DNA of 64,000 nucleotides from Mycolicibacterium parafortuitum (GCF_010725485.1 NZ_AP022598.1:5208001-5272000), one strand, 5' to 3'. Positions 7,407 to 16,464 are shown, numbered from the stretch's first letter. Notes: a model not told the origin generated them from the letters alone. Program-made: numbers and translations.

Positions 7407-8597
7407 TCACGTGGAGCGGTTCGTCCGCTGAGCGATCTCGGTGAGCACCTCGTCGGTGTGTTCCCCGAGTTCCGGTGCGCTGCTGCGCATCTCGACCGGG
7501 GTACCGTGAAAGTCCGCCGGGGTGGCCACCATCGGCACACTGCCGGCCTCGTCGTCGGGCACGTAGACGATCCCGCCGGCGGCGTGGAACTGCTCGTCGG
7601 CGAGCACGTCCTCCATCGAGTTGATCGGCGCCCAGAACACATCCGGGTGCGCGGCGAACACCTCGGCCCACTCGTCGAGGGTCCTGGTCGCGAAGATCTC
7701 GTCGAGCTCGGCGATCAGCGTCTGCGCGTTGGCCGCGCGCGCCCGCCCGGTGGCGAACCGGTCGTCGGCGAGCCAGTCGGTGCGTTGCACCGCGGCACAC
7801 AGTGCGGGCCAGTGCCGCTCACCTTGCAGGCCCACCAGCCAGAACCGCCTGCCGTCGCCGGCGGTGTAGTTGTTCATGCACGGGTTGCCCATCGACTCGC
7901 GCTGCCCGATCGCGATCGGTGCGCCGGTGATCAGGAACGTGGTCAGGTCGAAGCTGACGGTGTAGGCGCCCTGCCGATACAGCGACGTGGTCACCAGCTG
8001 CCCTTCCCCGGTGCGCGTGCGCGCGACGAGCGCGGCGCAGATCGCACCCGCCAGTGTCGTGCCCGCGGTGTGGTCGCCCATGCCGCCGCGCTGGAACGGC
8101 GGTGTCTGCCCGGGCCGCGTCAGCAGATGGGCCAGACCCGCCCTGGCCCAGAACGCCGCGACGTCGTAGGCCGGCCGGTCGGCGTCGGGGCCCTCCCCGC
8201 CGTACCCGGTGATCAACCCGTACACCAGGCGCGGGTTCATCCGCGCGACGGCCTCGAAATCCAGCCCGATGCGTTGCAGCGCCCCGGCCCTGATGTTGGT
8301 CACGAACACGTCGGCGTCCTCCAGCAGCGCCCGCGCGCTGTCCCGGCCCGCCGGCGTGGTCAGGTCCAGCACCACACTGCGCTTGTTGCGGTTGTCCATC
8401 TGGAACGGCGGGCTCACGTGGTGGCGGTCGGTGGGCGCGATCCCGAGCATCCGGCCGAAGGTGCGGGCCGGGTCACCGGCCGGGGGCTCGATCTTGACGA
8501 CGTCGGCGCCCCAGTCCGCGAGGATGCCGCCGGCCGCCGGTCCGGCCACCCACACCCCGAGTTCGACGACCCGGACGCCCTCCAGCGGACCCGCCAT
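7407..8597 (-). CDS. CaiB/BaiF-family CoA-transferase (396 aa)
   Basis: Class III CoA-transferase. The family start MAGPLEGVRVVELGVWVAGPAAG is followed by GADVVKIEPPAGDPAR and, near residue 165, a YDVAAFWARAG segment carrying the Asp expected to form the aspartyl-CoA intermediate. It moves CoA between carboxylic acids, or acts as a racemase in some members. I place the start at the ATG at 8597 because GGAAGGG lies just upstream; the in-frame extension to 8657 runs through the promoter. Convergent with the TetR gene ending 10 bases away, divergent from the kinase-like gene. It probably activates an acid substrate for the local pathway. Confidence 0.9.
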   Translation of the reverse strand: MAGPLEGVRVVELGVWVAGPAAGGILADWGADVVKIEPPAGDPARTFGRMLGIAPTDRHHVSPPFQMDNRNKRSVVLDLTTPAGRDSARALLEDADVFVTNIRAGALQRIGLDFEAVARMNPRLVYGLITGYGGEGPDADRPAYDVAAFWARAGLAHLLTRPGQTPPFQRGGMGDHTAGTTLAGAICAALVARTRTGEGQLVTTSLYRQGAYTVSFDLTTFLITGAPIAIGQRESMGNPCMNNYTAGDGRRFWLVGLQGERHWPALCAAVQRTDWLADDRFATGRARAANAQTLIAELDEIFATRTLDEWAEVFAAHPDVFWAPINSMEDVLADEQFHAAGGIVYVPDDEAGSVPMVATPADFHGTPVEMRSSAPELGEHTDEVLTEIAQRTNRST

Positions 8598-8625
8598 ACC
8601 GTGTTCCCTTCCGAAAATGCGAGAC

Positions 8626-8655
8626 GCTTTACAGTTCACCGCTATCTTGTAAAGC
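8626..8655. promoter_or_regulatory. fully symmetrical divergent promoter/operator site 3
   Basis: A perfect 8-bp inverted repeat, GCTTTACA (8626-8633) and TGTAAAGC (8648-8655), with 14 bases between. Each arm is the -35 (TTTACA) of one promoter and, read on the other strand, the -10 (TAAAGC) of the opposite one, each with a 16-base spacer. It drives the CoA-transferase leftwards and the kinase-like gene rightwards. It is the most regular member of the five-site family. Confidence 0.7.
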
Positions 8656-8692
8656 ATCCCCGTGTTGCCGGCCCAAGCCTAGGAGGCTCGCG

Positions 8693-9808
8693 TTGCCCGT
8701 CCCGACCCACCGGATCGCACCTGCGCTGGGCCTCGCCTCGCATCTTGGTCGCGGAGTGCGCCGAATCGGCACCGACACGCTCATCGGGCGGCTGCTGTCG
8801 ATGCCGCGCACGGTCGGCGATCTCGACCCGGCGGCGATGTCGGCCCTGCTGGGCCGGCCGGTGACCGAGGTGTCGGTGCTCGACGGAGACGCCGGCACGT
8901 CGTCGCGGGCGCGGCTGGCCCTGACCGGACGCGGCGTCCCGCCGACGGTGTTCGTCAAGATGGCCGCCGAGACGGTCGCGACCCGGCTGATGGGCGAACT
9001 GGGTAACCTCGCCGAAACCGAGACCCGGTTCTACCGCCTGCTCGCGCCGGAGCTGTCCGGGCTGCCGCACTGCCACGGCGGCCGGTTCAGCCCGGTCACC
9101 GGCCGCTACGTGCTGGTGCTGGAGGACCTGGCCGTCAGCGGTTGCGAATTCCCCGACACCCTGCACCCGATCGACGCCGACCGGGCCGCACAGGTGGTCG
9201 AGCTGCTCGCGCGGCTGCACGCGACGTTCTGGGGCAGAGTTCCCGGCTGGCTGTACTCGGCGTCGCAGGACAGTGCGTCCCTGCTCACCGCGCCACTGCT
9301 GAAGACCTCGGCCCGCAGGCTCGCCGAGCGCACCGACCTGCCGATCGGGCGCGGCCGCTTCATCGACGAGAACTACCGCGCGGCCGCGGCGCTGATCGAC
9401 CGGGCGCCGCACACCGTCATGCACGGGGACGCCCACCCCGGCAATCTGTACTTCCGGGACGGGCAGCCCGGGCTGCTGGACTGGCAGGCCGTCCGGCGCG
9501 GCCACCCCAGCCGCGAACTCGCCTACACCCTGATCACCAGCATGACCACCGACAGCCGACGCGATACCCAGCGCGATCTGCTCGACGTGTACCGCGGCGC
9601 GCTGTCGGCCGGCGGCGGCCCCGACCTCGACCGCGACGAGCTGTGGGACCGGTACCGGCAGAGTGCGCTGTACCCGTACGTGGCGGCGCTGATCACCGCG
9701 GGCATGGGCGGTATGCAGGACGAGACGATCGCACTCAAGGGACTCGCACGGGCGCTGGAGGCGCTCGACGACCTTGAGACGACCGCACTGTTGCAGAAGA
9801 GCTTGTGA
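8693..9808 (+). CDS. APH/choline-kinase-like phosphotransferase (371 aa)
   Basis: Protein-kinase-fold small-molecule phosphotransferase. It has the catalytic loop HGDAHPGNLYF and, about 17 residues on, LLDWQAVRRGHPSRELAY in place of the metal-binding DW motif. An N-terminal lobe of about 120 residues precedes them. The TTG start at 8693 has a strong AGGAGG six bases upstream. Such proteins are frequent beside CoA-transferases, acyl-CoA dehydrogenases and sterol genes in actinobacteria and probably phosphorylate a lipid or alcohol intermediate. An antibiotic-resistance role is not supported by context. Divergent from the CaiB gene, followed by the second TetR. Confidence 0.82.
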   Translation: MPVPTHRIAPALGLASHLGRGVRRIGTDTLIGRLLSMPRTVGDLDPAAMSALLGRPVTEVSVLDGDAGTSSRARLALTGRGVPPTVFVKMAAETVATRLMGELGNLAETETRFYRLLAPELSGLPHCHGGRFSPVTGRYVLVLEDLAVSGCEFPDTLHPIDADRAAQVVELLARLHATFWGRVPGWLYSASQDSASLLTAPLLKTSARRLAERTDLPIGRGRFIDENYRAAAALIDRAPHTVMHGDAHPGNLYFRDGQPGLLDWQAVRRGHPSRELAYTLITSMTTDSRRDTQRDLLDVYRGALSAGGGPDLDRDELWDRYRQSALYPYVAALITAGMGGMQDETIALKGLARALEALDDLETTALLQKSL

Positions 9809-9865
9809 CCGACACCGCTTGTGACCGACACCGCCCCGCGCGCCGTCCGCCACGGGACGGGCCAC

Positions 9866-9895
9866 GCTTTACGATCGACACCGAACCCGTAAGTG
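9866..9895 (+). promoter_or_regulatory. promoter/operator site 4 (TTACG-N14-CGTAA)
   Basis: TTACG at 9869-9873 and CGTAA at 9888-9892 form an exact inverted repeat with the same 14-base gap. TTTACG (9868-9873), 16 bases and TAAGTG (9890-9895) give a promoter for the second TetR gene, whose GTG at 9906 follows closely. No minus-strand gene starts here, so the symmetry is probably for protein binding and not for a second promoter. Confidence 0.6.
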
Positions 9896-9905
9896 AGGCC
9901 GGTAC

Positions 9906-10451
9906 GTGAACCAACCTGTCAGTGACACCAACGGCACCGACGACATCTCGACGCGGCAACGCATCCTGGTCGCGACAGCCGAGGTACTCGGCCGTAGCGG
10001 GCAGACGAAACTGAGCCTGTCCGAGGTCGCGCTGCAGGCCGGCGTCTCGCGCCCCACGCTGTATCGCTGGTTCGCCGACAAGGCGGCCCTGCTGGAGGCG
10101 TTCGGCGTATACGAGCGCGAGATGTTCGAGACCGGGATCATGAAGGCGACCGCGGGCCTGCGCGGCACCGAACGCGTCGACGCGGCAATGCGGTTCATCG
10201 TCGAATACCAGCAGTCCTATTCCGGCGTCCGGCTCGTCGACATCGAACCCGAGGTCGTCATCTCCCGGTTGTCCCACATCATCCCGCTGATGCGCGCGCA
10301 GTTGGAGAAACTGCTGCCCGGCGCCAACGGCGCGGTCAAGGCCGCCACCGCGGTCCGGGTCGCGGTCTGCCACTACATCGTGCGCGCCGACGACGACGAC
10401 CAGTTCCTGGCCCAGCTGCGGCATGCCGTGGGCATCCGCCCCGCTGACTGA
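9906..10451 (+). CDS. TetR-family regulator, copy 2 (181 aa)
   Basis: TetR/AcrR repressor paralogous to the one at 6854-7396, sharing the helix-turn-helix segments ATAEVLGR, KLSLSEVA and QAGVSRPTLYR. Differences in the ligand domain (for example GVYEREMFETG against VVWERQYYERA) suggest a related but distinct inducer. The GTG at 9906 follows operator-like site 4. It lies between the kinase-like gene and the aldehyde dehydrogenase gene, each with a family promoter element, so cross-regulation by the two TetRs is likely (inference). Confidence 0.9.
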   Translation: MNQPVSDTNGTDDISTRQRILVATAEVLGRSGQTKLSLSEVALQAGVSRPTLYRWFADKAALLEAFGVYEREMFETGIMKATAGLRGTERVDAAMRFIVEYQQSYSGVRLVDIEPEVVISRLSHIIPLMRAQLEKLLPGANGAVKAATAVRVAVCHYIVRADDDDQFLAQLRHAVGIRPAD

Positions 10452-10467
10452 TCGATCGACCAACTGG

Positions 10468-10496
10468 CTGACAGTCAGCCCAAAATTTGTAATGCT
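10468..10496 (+). promoter_or_regulatory. promoter/operator site 5 (TGACA-N14-TGTAA)
   Basis: TGACA at 10469-10473 and TGTAA at 10488-10492, 14 bases apart. CTGACA, 16 bases, then TAATGC (10490-10495), with the ATG at 10503 thirteen bases from the -10 start, the same distance as at site 2. This spacing supports a leaderless aldehyde dehydrogenase message starting at 10503. Confidence 0.62.
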
Positions 10497-10502
10497 GTGG
10501 CG

Positions 10503-11990
10503 ATGACGACAACGGAGACCGAGACCGGGGTGCTCGCCGGCGACGAGCGCATGCTCATCGACGGCGAACTGCAATTGACCGGCAGCGGCGCCACATTCGA
10601 CGTGATCCACCCGGCCAGCGAACAGGTCGCGGGCACGGCGACCGACGGCACCGTCGACGACATGGCCCGCGCCGTCGGGGCCGCGCGCCGCGCGTTCGAC
10701 GAGACCGACTGGTCGCGCGACCTGGACTTCCGTTACCACTGCCTGACCCAGCTGCACGAGGCGCTGGAGCGCAACAAGGAACGCCTGCGCCGCATCCTGA
10801 TCACCGAGGTCGGCTGCCCGGTGACGGTGACCGGCAGTCAGATCGAGAGCCCGATCGACGAGGTCAAGCACTGGGCCGAGCACGGCCGCAACTTCGACTA
10901 CCTCGTCGACAACGGCCTGCACGACACTCCGCTCGGCCCGGCCCGGCGCAAGATCCACTACGAACCCGTCGGCGTCGTCGGCGCGATCACGCCGTGGAAC
11001 GTGCCGTTCTACCTCAACATCGCCGAGACGGTGCCCGCGCTGATGGCCGGAAACACCGTGGTGCTCAAGCCCGCTCAGCTCACCCCGTGGTCGGGCACCG
11101 AGTACGGCCGGATCGTGGCCGAGGAGACCGACATCCCCGCCGGGGTGTTCAACGTCGTGGTGTCCAACGCCAACGAGGTCGGAGCCGCGCTGTCGGCCGA
11201 CCCCCGGGTCGACATGATCACGTTCACCGGCTCGACAGCGACCGGGCGGGCGATCCTGGCCGCCGGCGCGCCGACGGTGAAGAAGACGCTGCTCGAGCTC
11301 GGCGGCAAGTCCGCCCACATCGTGCTCGACGACGCCGACTTCAACACCGCGCTGTCGATGGCCGCGATGATGGCGTGCGTGATGTCGGGCCAGTCCTGCA
11401 TCCTTCCGAGCCGGATCCTGTTGCCGCGCAGTCGTTATGACGAGGGCATCGAGATCCTGAAGACGATGATGGAGAATTTCGCCGTCGGCGATCCGTGGAC
11501 CCCGGGCATCATGCAGGGCCCCCAGATCAGCGATACCCAGCGCCAGAAAGTGCTGGGCCTGGTCAAGTCCGGCATCGACTCCGGCGCTCGCCTGGTCACC
11601 GGCGGCGGGATTCCGGAGAACCTCCCGGTCGGCTACTACACGCAGCCGACGCTGCTCGCCGACGTCGACCCCGACTCTCAGGTGGCCCAGGAGGAGATCT
11701 TCGGCCCGGTGCTGACCGTGACCCCCTACGGCACCGACGACGAGGCCGTCGCGATCGCCAACAACACGATCTACGGCCTGTCCGGCGAGGTCAGCGGCGG
11801 CGATCTGGAGCGCGCCTTCAACATCGCGACCCGGATGCGCACCGGCAACGTGACCATCAACAGCAAGAGCCACTTCGGCATCGGCAGCCCGTTCGGTGGC
11901 ACCAAGCAGTCCGGTCTGGGCTACCGCAACGGCGAAGAGGGCTACAAGGAGTACCTCGACGCCAAAACCATTGGCATGCCGGATCAGTGA
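10503..11990 (+). CDS. NAD(P)-dependent aldehyde dehydrogenase (495 aa)
   Basis: Oxidises an aldehyde to the acid. Motifs in order: GAITPWNVPFYLN (substrate entry), cofactor loop FTGSTATGR, LELGGKSAHIVLDDAD with the general-base Glu, and MSGQSC with the nucleophilic Cys near residue 300, then PFGGTKQSGLG near the C-terminus. Length is normal. A GTG at 10497 would add two residues, but the ATG at 10503 keeps the 13-base distance to the promoter seen at sister sites. It is followed four bases later by a SnoaL-like gene, probably cotranscribed. Related to but distinct from the dehydrogenase at 52831-54306. Confidence 0.92.
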   Translation: MTTTETETGVLAGDERMLIDGELQLTGSGATFDVIHPASEQVAGTATDGTVDDMARAVGAARRAFDETDWSRDLDFRYHCLTQLHEALERNKERLRRILITEVGCPVTVTGSQIESPIDEVKHWAEHGRNFDYLVDNGLHDTPLGPARRKIHYEPVGVVGAITPWNVPFYLNIAETVPALMAGNTVVLKPAQLTPWSGTEYGRIVAEETDIPAGVFNVVVSNANEVGAALSADPRVDMITFTGSTATGRAILAAGAPTVKKTLLELGGKSAHIVLDDADFNTALSMAAMMACVMSGQSCILPSRILLPRSRYDEGIEILKTMMENFAVGDPWTPGIMQGPQISDTQRQKVLGLVKSGIDSGARLVTGGGIPENLPVGYYTQPTLLADVDPDSQVAQEEIFGPVLTVTPYGTDDEAVAIANNTIYGLSGEVSGGDLERAFNIATRMRTGNVTINSKSHFGIGSPFGGTKQSGLGYRNGEEGYKEYLDAKTIGMPDQ

Positions 11991-11994
11991 CGCG

Positions 11995-12426
11995 ATGAGC
12001 GAGGTTTCGACGGTCGCCGACGAGCTGGAGATCCGGGCACTGCTGAGCCGCTACGCCCGCGGCGTGGACACCAAGGACTGGGAGCTGTACCGCTCGGTGT
12101 TCACCGAGGACGCACGGATCGACTACTCGTCGGCCGGTATCCCGCCGGGTTCACGCGACGAGATCGCCGACCTGTTCAGCAAGGCCTTCGCGGCGATCCC
12201 GTGGACGATGCATTACATCACCAACGTCGAGACGGAGATCGACGGCGACACCGCCACCGTGCGCGCGATGTTCTACAACCCGATGCAGCTGCCCGGAATG
12301 ACCGAGCAAAGCTGTTGTGGCGGTTATTACTTCCATGATCTGGTGCGCACGCCCGCCGGCTGGCGCAGCCGCCATCTGCGCGAGGACAACGTGTGGTTCG
12401 TCAACAGGCCGGGCACGCCGTCGTGA
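11995..12426 (+). CDS. SnoaL-like / NTF2-fold protein (143 aa)
   Basis: Small cone-shaped alpha-beta protein of the SnoaL-like (NTF2) superfamily, with the usual N-terminal segment ADELEIRALLSRYARGVDTKDW and FTEDARIDY. Members include ketosteroid isomerase-like enzymes, dehydratases and ligand-binding proteins. ATG at 11995 was chosen because the upstream open frame lies inside the dehydrogenase gene; only four bases separate the two. Stop falls just before the convergent rlmN gene. A role in isomerising or dehydrating a pathway intermediate is inference from its neighbours. Confidence 0.82.
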   Translation: MSEVSTVADELEIRALLSRYARGVDTKDWELYRSVFTEDARIDYSSAGIPPGSRDEIADLFSKAFAAIPWTMHYITNVETEIDGDTATVRAMFYNPMQLPGMTEQSCCGGYYFHDLVRTPAGWRSRHLREDNVWFVNRPGTPS

Positions 12427-12430
12427 TGCG

Positions 12431-13528
12431 TCAGCCCTGAGCGGCCAACTGCCCGCATGCGGCGGCGATCTCGCGACCGCGGGTGTCGCGCACGGTGCAG
12501 GACACGCCGCGCTCGCGGACCCGGCGGACGAACTCACGCTCGACCGGTTTGGGACTGGCGTCCCATTCACTGCCCGGGGTCGGGTTCAGCGGGATCAGGT
12601 TCACGTGCACCAGCGGGCCCAGCTTGCCGTGCAGCTTCTTACCGAGCAGATCCGCGCGCCACGGCTGATCGTTGACATCGCGGATCAACGCGTACTCGAT
12701 CGACACCCGGCGCCCCGTCACGTCGGCGTAGTAGCGCGCCGCGTCGAGCACCTCGTCGACCTTCCAGCGGTTGTTCACCGGCACCAGCGTGTCACGCAGC
12801 TCGTCGTCGGGGGTGTGCAACGACAGCGCGAGCGTCACGTTGAGCCTCTCGTCGGCGAGCTTGCGGATCGCCGGAGCCAGCCCGACCGTCGAGACGGTGA
12901 CCGAGCGCGCCGAGATTCCGAAGCCGCTGGGCGGTGCGGCGGTGATCCGCCGGACCGCGGCGACCACCCGGTTGTAGTTGGCCAGCGGTTCGCCCATGCC
13001 CATGAAGACGATGTTCGACAGCCTGCCACCCTCGCGGTCCCTTAGTTCCGCGGCGGCGAAGCGGACCTGTTCGAGGATCTCGGCGGTCGAAAGGTTGCGC
13101 TTCAGGCCGCCCTGGCCGGTCGCGCAGAACGGGCAGGCCATCCCGCAGCCGGCCTGTGACGAGATACACACGGTGTTGCGGTCGGGATAGCGCATCAGCA
13201 CCGACTCGAACGTCGTCTTGTCGTTGGCTCGCCACAGCACCTTGCGGGTCTCGCCGCGGTCGCATTCGATCTCGCGGGCCGGCTCCAGCAGCGCCGGGAA
13301 CAGCGCCGCACCCACCTGGTCGCGGACCGCCGCCGGCAGGTCGGTCATCTGCTGCGGATCGGCGATCAGCCGGCCGAAATACTGGTTGGCCAGCTGTTTG
13401 CCTCGGAACGCCGGCAACCCGAGGTCGGCGACGGCCGATGCGCGCTCGGCGTCGGTGAGGTCGGCGAAGTGCCGCGGCGGCAGCGCGCGGCGCGGGGCAT
13501 CGAAGACAAGCGGCAGTGGATTCGGCAT
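12431..13528 (-). CDS. rlmN: 23S rRNA A2503 / tRNA A37 C2-methyltransferase RlmN
   Basis: Radical SAM methyltransferase acting on adenosine 2503 of 23S rRNA and A37 of some tRNAs. The iron-sulfur motif CxxxCxxC is at Cys128, Cys132 and Cys135, and the C-terminal region contains the methyl-carrying cysteine candidates (GVSCTVRD near residue 344 and AACGQL). Length (365 aa) fits the family. It is at the conserved mycobacterial position after cdsA and reads in the same direction as cdsA-frr-pyrH, with a 33-base gap from cdsA. Core housekeeping gene; no anomaly seen. Confidence 0.96.
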   Translation of the reverse strand: MPNPLPLVFDAPRRALPPRHFADLTDAERASAVADLGLPAFRGKQLANQYFGRLIADPQQMTDLPAAVRDQVGAALFPALLEPAREIECDRGETRKVLWRANDKTTFESVLMRYPDRNTVCISSQAGCGMACPFCATGQGGLKRNLSTAEILEQVRFAAAELRDREGGRLSNIVFMGMGEPLANYNRVVAAVRRITAAPPSGFGISARSVTVSTVGLAPAIRKLADERLNVTLALSLHTPDDELRDTLVPVNNRWKVDEVLDAARYYADVTGRRVSIEYALIRDVNDQPWRADLLGKKLHGKLGPLVHVNLIPLNPTPGSEWDASPKPVEREFVRRVRERGVSCTVRDTRGREIAAACGQLAAQG

Positions 13529-13561
13529 GACTGCCGTCCAGTATCCCCTGCTGACGGCCGC

Positions 13562-14440
13562 TCAGGCCAACAGCGCGAGCACGATCCAGGTGGCGACCGC
13601 CGACGGCAGCATCGCGTCGATGCGGTCCATCATGCCGCCGTGGCCGGGCAGCAGGTTGCTCATGTCCTTGATGCCGAGATCGCGCTTGAACTGCGATTCC
13701 ACCAGGTCGCCGAGCGTTCCGGTGATCACCAGCATCAGACCGAGTGCGACACCGGCCCACCACGGCTTGTCGAGCAGGAAGACCACGGCCACCACCGAGG
13801 CCGTGACACCGAACAGCAGCGATCCGGCCAGCCCCTCCCAGGACTTCTTCGGGCTGATCGCCGGGGCCATGGTGTGCTTTCCGAACAGCACCCCGGCCAC
13901 GTAACCGCCGATGTCGGAGAACACCACGCCGAGCATCAGGCAGAAGACCCGGTTGGCGCCGTCGTCGGGATAGATCAGCAGCGCGCCGAAGCTGGCGAAC
14001 AGCGGCACCCAGGTGGCGAGGAACACCGTCGCGGAGATGTCGCGCGTGTAGTTCTGCGGGGTGTGGTTGAGGCCCTGTCCGACCAGCCGCCAGATCATGC
14101 ACACCACCACGGTGGCCGCGAAGGCGCCCAGCGCGCCGGCCGGGCCGAACGGCCAGGTCAGCCACAGCGTGGCCTGCCCACCGACCAGCAGCGGGATCAT
14201 CGGAATGCGGTAGCCGGCCTCACCCAGGCGGCTGCAGACCTCGAAGGTGGCGATCGCGACGGCTGCCGCGACCAGGGCCAGCCACAGGTACGGCGCGAAG
14301 AGCAGGATCGCGATGAGACCGCCGCCGAGGGCGACACCGACGGCGATCGCTGCGGGCAGATTGCGGCCGGCGCGCGACGACTTCTTCGGCGGCTCGTCGA
14401 CCGGCTTGGCTTCCACGGGAGTCGAGTGCTGGTCGGTCAT
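13562..14440 (-). CDS. cdsA: phosphatidate cytidylyltransferase (292 aa)
   Basis: Makes CDP-diacylglycerol from CTP and phosphatidate at the inner membrane, the entry step to phosphatidylinositol, PE and cardiolipin. The C-terminal signature SQFKRDLGIKDMSNLLPGHG followed by GMMDRID matches the CDS family pattern. A hydrophilic N-terminus of about 35 residues precedes roughly eight membrane helices. The start is two bases after the frr stop, so the two are probably coupled, and rlmN follows. Order matches M. tuberculosis. Confidence 0.96.
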   Translation of the reverse strand: MTDQHSTPVEAKPVDEPPKKSSRAGRNLPAAIAVGVALGGGLIAILLFAPYLWLALVAAAVAIATFEVCSRLGEAGYRIPMIPLLVGGQATLWLTWPFGPAGALGAFAATVVVCMIWRLVGQGLNHTPQNYTRDISATVFLATWVPLFASFGALLIYPDDGANRVFCLMLGVVFSDIGGYVAGVLFGKHTMAPAISPKKSWEGLAGSLLFGVTASVVAVVFLLDKPWWAGVALGLMLVITGTLGDLVESQFKRDLGIKDMSNLLPGHGGMMDRIDAMLPSAVATWIVLALLA

Positions 14441-14442
14441 CC

Positions 14443-15000
14443 TCAGACCTCCAGCAGCTCGCCTTCCTTGTGCTTGACCAATTCGTCGACCTGGCTGGTG
14501 TACTGGTGGGTGCTCTTGTCGAGGTCCTTCTCGGCGCGGGTGACCTCGTCCTCGCCGGCGTCGCCGTCCTTCTTGATGCGCGCCAGCTCCTCCATCGCCT
14601 TACGGCGGATGTTGCGGATCGACACCTTGGCGTCCTCGCCCTTGGACTTGGCCTGCTTGACCAGGTCACGGCGGCGTTCCTCGGTCAGCTGCGGAATGGA
14701 CACCCGGATGATGTTGCCGTCGTTGGTCGGGTTGACGCCCAGGTCCGAGTTGCGGATCGCGTCCTCTATGGGGCGCAACTGGCCGGCTTCGTAGGGCTTG
14801 ATCACCACCATGCGCGCCTCCGGCACGTTGATGCTGGACAGCTGGGTGATCGGGGTCGAGGCACCGTAGTAGTCGATGTGGATCCGGTTGAACATGCCAG
14901 GGTTCGCGCGGCCGGTACGAATCGACGCCAGGTCGTCCCGTGCCACCGACACGGCCTTCTCCATCTTCTCCTCGGCATCGAAGAGGGTTTCGTCGATCAC
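14443..15000 (-). CDS. frr: ribosome recycling factor (185 aa)
   Basis: Splits post-termination ribosomes together with EF-G. The sequence is full length, beginning [16 protein letters not shown] and containing the domain-I signature [10 protein letters not shown] and [14 protein letters not shown]. Start is GTG at 15000; the frame stays open upstream but that stretch has no RRF homology. It lies 31 bases after pyrH and two bases before cdsA in the conserved pyrH-frr-cdsA order. No abnormal residues seen. Confidence 0.97.
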   Translation of the reverse strand: MIDETLFDAEEKMEKAVSVARDDLASIRTGRANPGMFNRIHIDYYGASTPITQLSSINVPEARMVVIKPYEAGQLRPIEDAIRNSDLGVNPTNDGNIIRVSIPQLTEERRRDLVKQAKSKGEDAKVSIRNIRRKAMEELARIKKDGDAGEDEVTRAEKDLDKSTHQYTSQVDELVKHKEGELLEV

Positions 15001-15031
15001 TGTGTAATCTCCCGTCGCTGTCGCCCGCCGG

Positions 15032-15775
15032 TCACGTGGTGACCAGCGTTCCGATCTTCTCACCCGCGACCGCGCGAGCGATATTGCCATCGGTGAGCAG
15101 GTTGAACACCAGAATCGGCATTCCGTTGTCCATGCACAAACTGAACGCCGTCGCGTCGGCCACCTTGAGGCCGCGGTCGATGACCTCACGGTGGGTGATC
15201 GCGGTGAGCATCTCCGCATCCGGGTTGATCCGCGGATCGTCGGTGTAGATGCCGTCGACGGCCTTGGCCATCAGCACCACCTCGGCACCGATCTCCAGCG
15301 CGCGCTGCGCCGCGGTGGTGTCGGTGGAGAAGTAGGGCAGGCCCATGCCTGCACCGAAGATGACCACGCGACCCTTCTCCAGATGCCGCACCGCGCGCAG
15401 CGGGATGTACGGTTCGGCGACCTGCCCCATGGTGATGGCGGTCTGCACGCGGGTGTCGATCCCTTCCTTCTGCAGGAAGTCTTGCAGTGCAAGGCTGTTC
15501 ATCACGGTGCCGAGCATGCCCATGTAGTCGGAGCGGGTTCGCTCCATACCGCGCTGCTGCAACTGGGCGCCCCGGAAGAAGTTCCCGCCGCCGATCACCA
15601 CCGCGACCTGGGCACCGCTGCGCACCACCTCGGCGATCTGGCGCGCGACCTGGGCCACCACGTCGGGGTCGAGTCCGACCTGGCCGCCGCCGAACATCTC
15701 ACCGCCCAGCTTGAGCAGCACTCTGGAAAAGCCGGGCCTGTGCTCGGGGGTCTGGTCGGCGACTGGGTCCGCCAT
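15032..15775 (-). CDS. pyrH: uridylate kinase (247 aa)
   Basis: Phosphorylates UMP to UDP with ATP; bacterial hexameric type of the amino-acid-kinase fold. Visible are [13 protein letters not shown] near the N-terminus, [14 protein letters not shown], the acceptor-site region and [16 protein letters not shown] at 15775 begins [16 protein letters not shown]; upstream in-frame sequence is low-complexity and non-homologous. Divergent from the AhpD-like gene at 16009, with a 233-base intergenic region in which I found no clear promoter motif. Essential core gene at its conserved location. Confidence 0.96.
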   Translation of the reverse strand: MADPVADQTPEHRPGFSRVLLKLGGEMFGGGQVGLDPDVVAQVARQIAEVVRSGAQVAVVIGGGNFFRGAQLQQRGMERTRSDYMGMLGTVMNSLALQDFLQKEGIDTRVQTAITMGQVAEPYIPLRAVRHLEKGRVVIFGAGMGLPYFSTDTTAAQRALEIGAEVVLMAKAVDGIYTDDPRINPDAEMLTAITHREVIDRGLKVADATAFSLCMDNGMPILVFNLLTDGNIARAVAGEKIGTLVTT

Positions 15776-16008
15776 CGGGCTCCTTCCGGTCCGCAGACGA
15801 GGTTGCCCTCGACAAGACGACCCCCCAATCCTGCCAAACCCGGCGCCATCCGCTGGCGATTGGGGCCCGTTGCACCGCGACCGCGCGTGTCTGTGCGCCG
15901 ACACGCCGCCGCGGCTGGCATCCGACGCACGCTCGCCGCCGACCACCGTCACATTCGCGGCGCCTGTCTCGTCTTCTCTGAGACCGACGCCCCCCCGAGG
16001 AGACCGTA

Positions 16009-16464
16009 ATGGCGACGACCCGGACCACGCTGAACAAAGCCGCACCCGATGCGTACAAGACCACCATCCTGCTGTCCGAGCAGGCTGACGCGGCCGCGCT
16101 GGACGCCGGCGTCGCCCCGTTGACCCTGGAGCTGGTCCGGATCCGCGTCTCACAGCTCAACGGGTGCGCGTTCTGTCTGCGGACGCACACGCGCGACGCA
16201 TTGACCAAAGGTGAGACCACCGATCGGCTGGCCGTGCTGTCGGCGTGGCGGGAGACGGGCTACTTCTCGCCCGCCGAGCGTGCGGCGCTGGCGATCGCCG
16301 AGGAGATCACCCACATCGGCGCACCGGCGCACGGCGCCGACGACAACATCAGCGACATCAGCGCCGTGAGCGCACAGCAGGCCGCCACGCTGCGCTGGGT
16401 CGCGGTGGTGATCAACGCGCTCAACCGCATCGCGATCTCCAGTCACTACCCGGTCAAACCCTGA
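16009..16464 (+). CDS. AhpD-like carboxymuconolactone-decarboxylase-family protein (151 aa)
   Basis: Alkylhydroperoxidase-D-like fold. The redox motif [13 protein letters not shown] gives a CxxC pair with the downstream His characteristic of peroxidase-related members, so a thiol-dependent antioxidant role is more likely than true decarboxylation. Cytoplasmic and alpha-helical. GAGGAG precedes the ATG by six bases. It stands alone between divergent pyrH and the convergent copper amine oxidase gene, whose hydrogen peroxide product offers a possible reason for its location (inference). Confidence 0.85.
   Translation: MATTRTTLNKAAPDAYKTTILLSEQADAAALDAGVAPLTLELVRIRVSQLNGCAFCLRTHTRDALTKGETTDRLAVLSAWRETGYFSPAERAALAIAEEITHIGAPAHGADDNISDISAVSAQQAATLRWVAVVINALNRIAISSHYPVKP

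Noticed and set aside
8693..9808. Aminoglycoside resistance gene
   Set aside because: The kinase fold is shared, but neighbours are CoA-transferase, TetR and aldehyde dehydrogenase genes and there is no mobile element; a metabolic kinase is more likely.
9735..11873. 712-residue open frame on the minus strand
   Set aside because: Antisense to the second TetR and the aldehyde dehydrogenase, both of which have clear catalytic or DNA-binding motifs.
12792..14165. 457-residue minus-strand frame spanning the rlmN-cdsA junction
   Set aside because: Same strand but shifted frame; rlmN and cdsA motifs are in the other frame.
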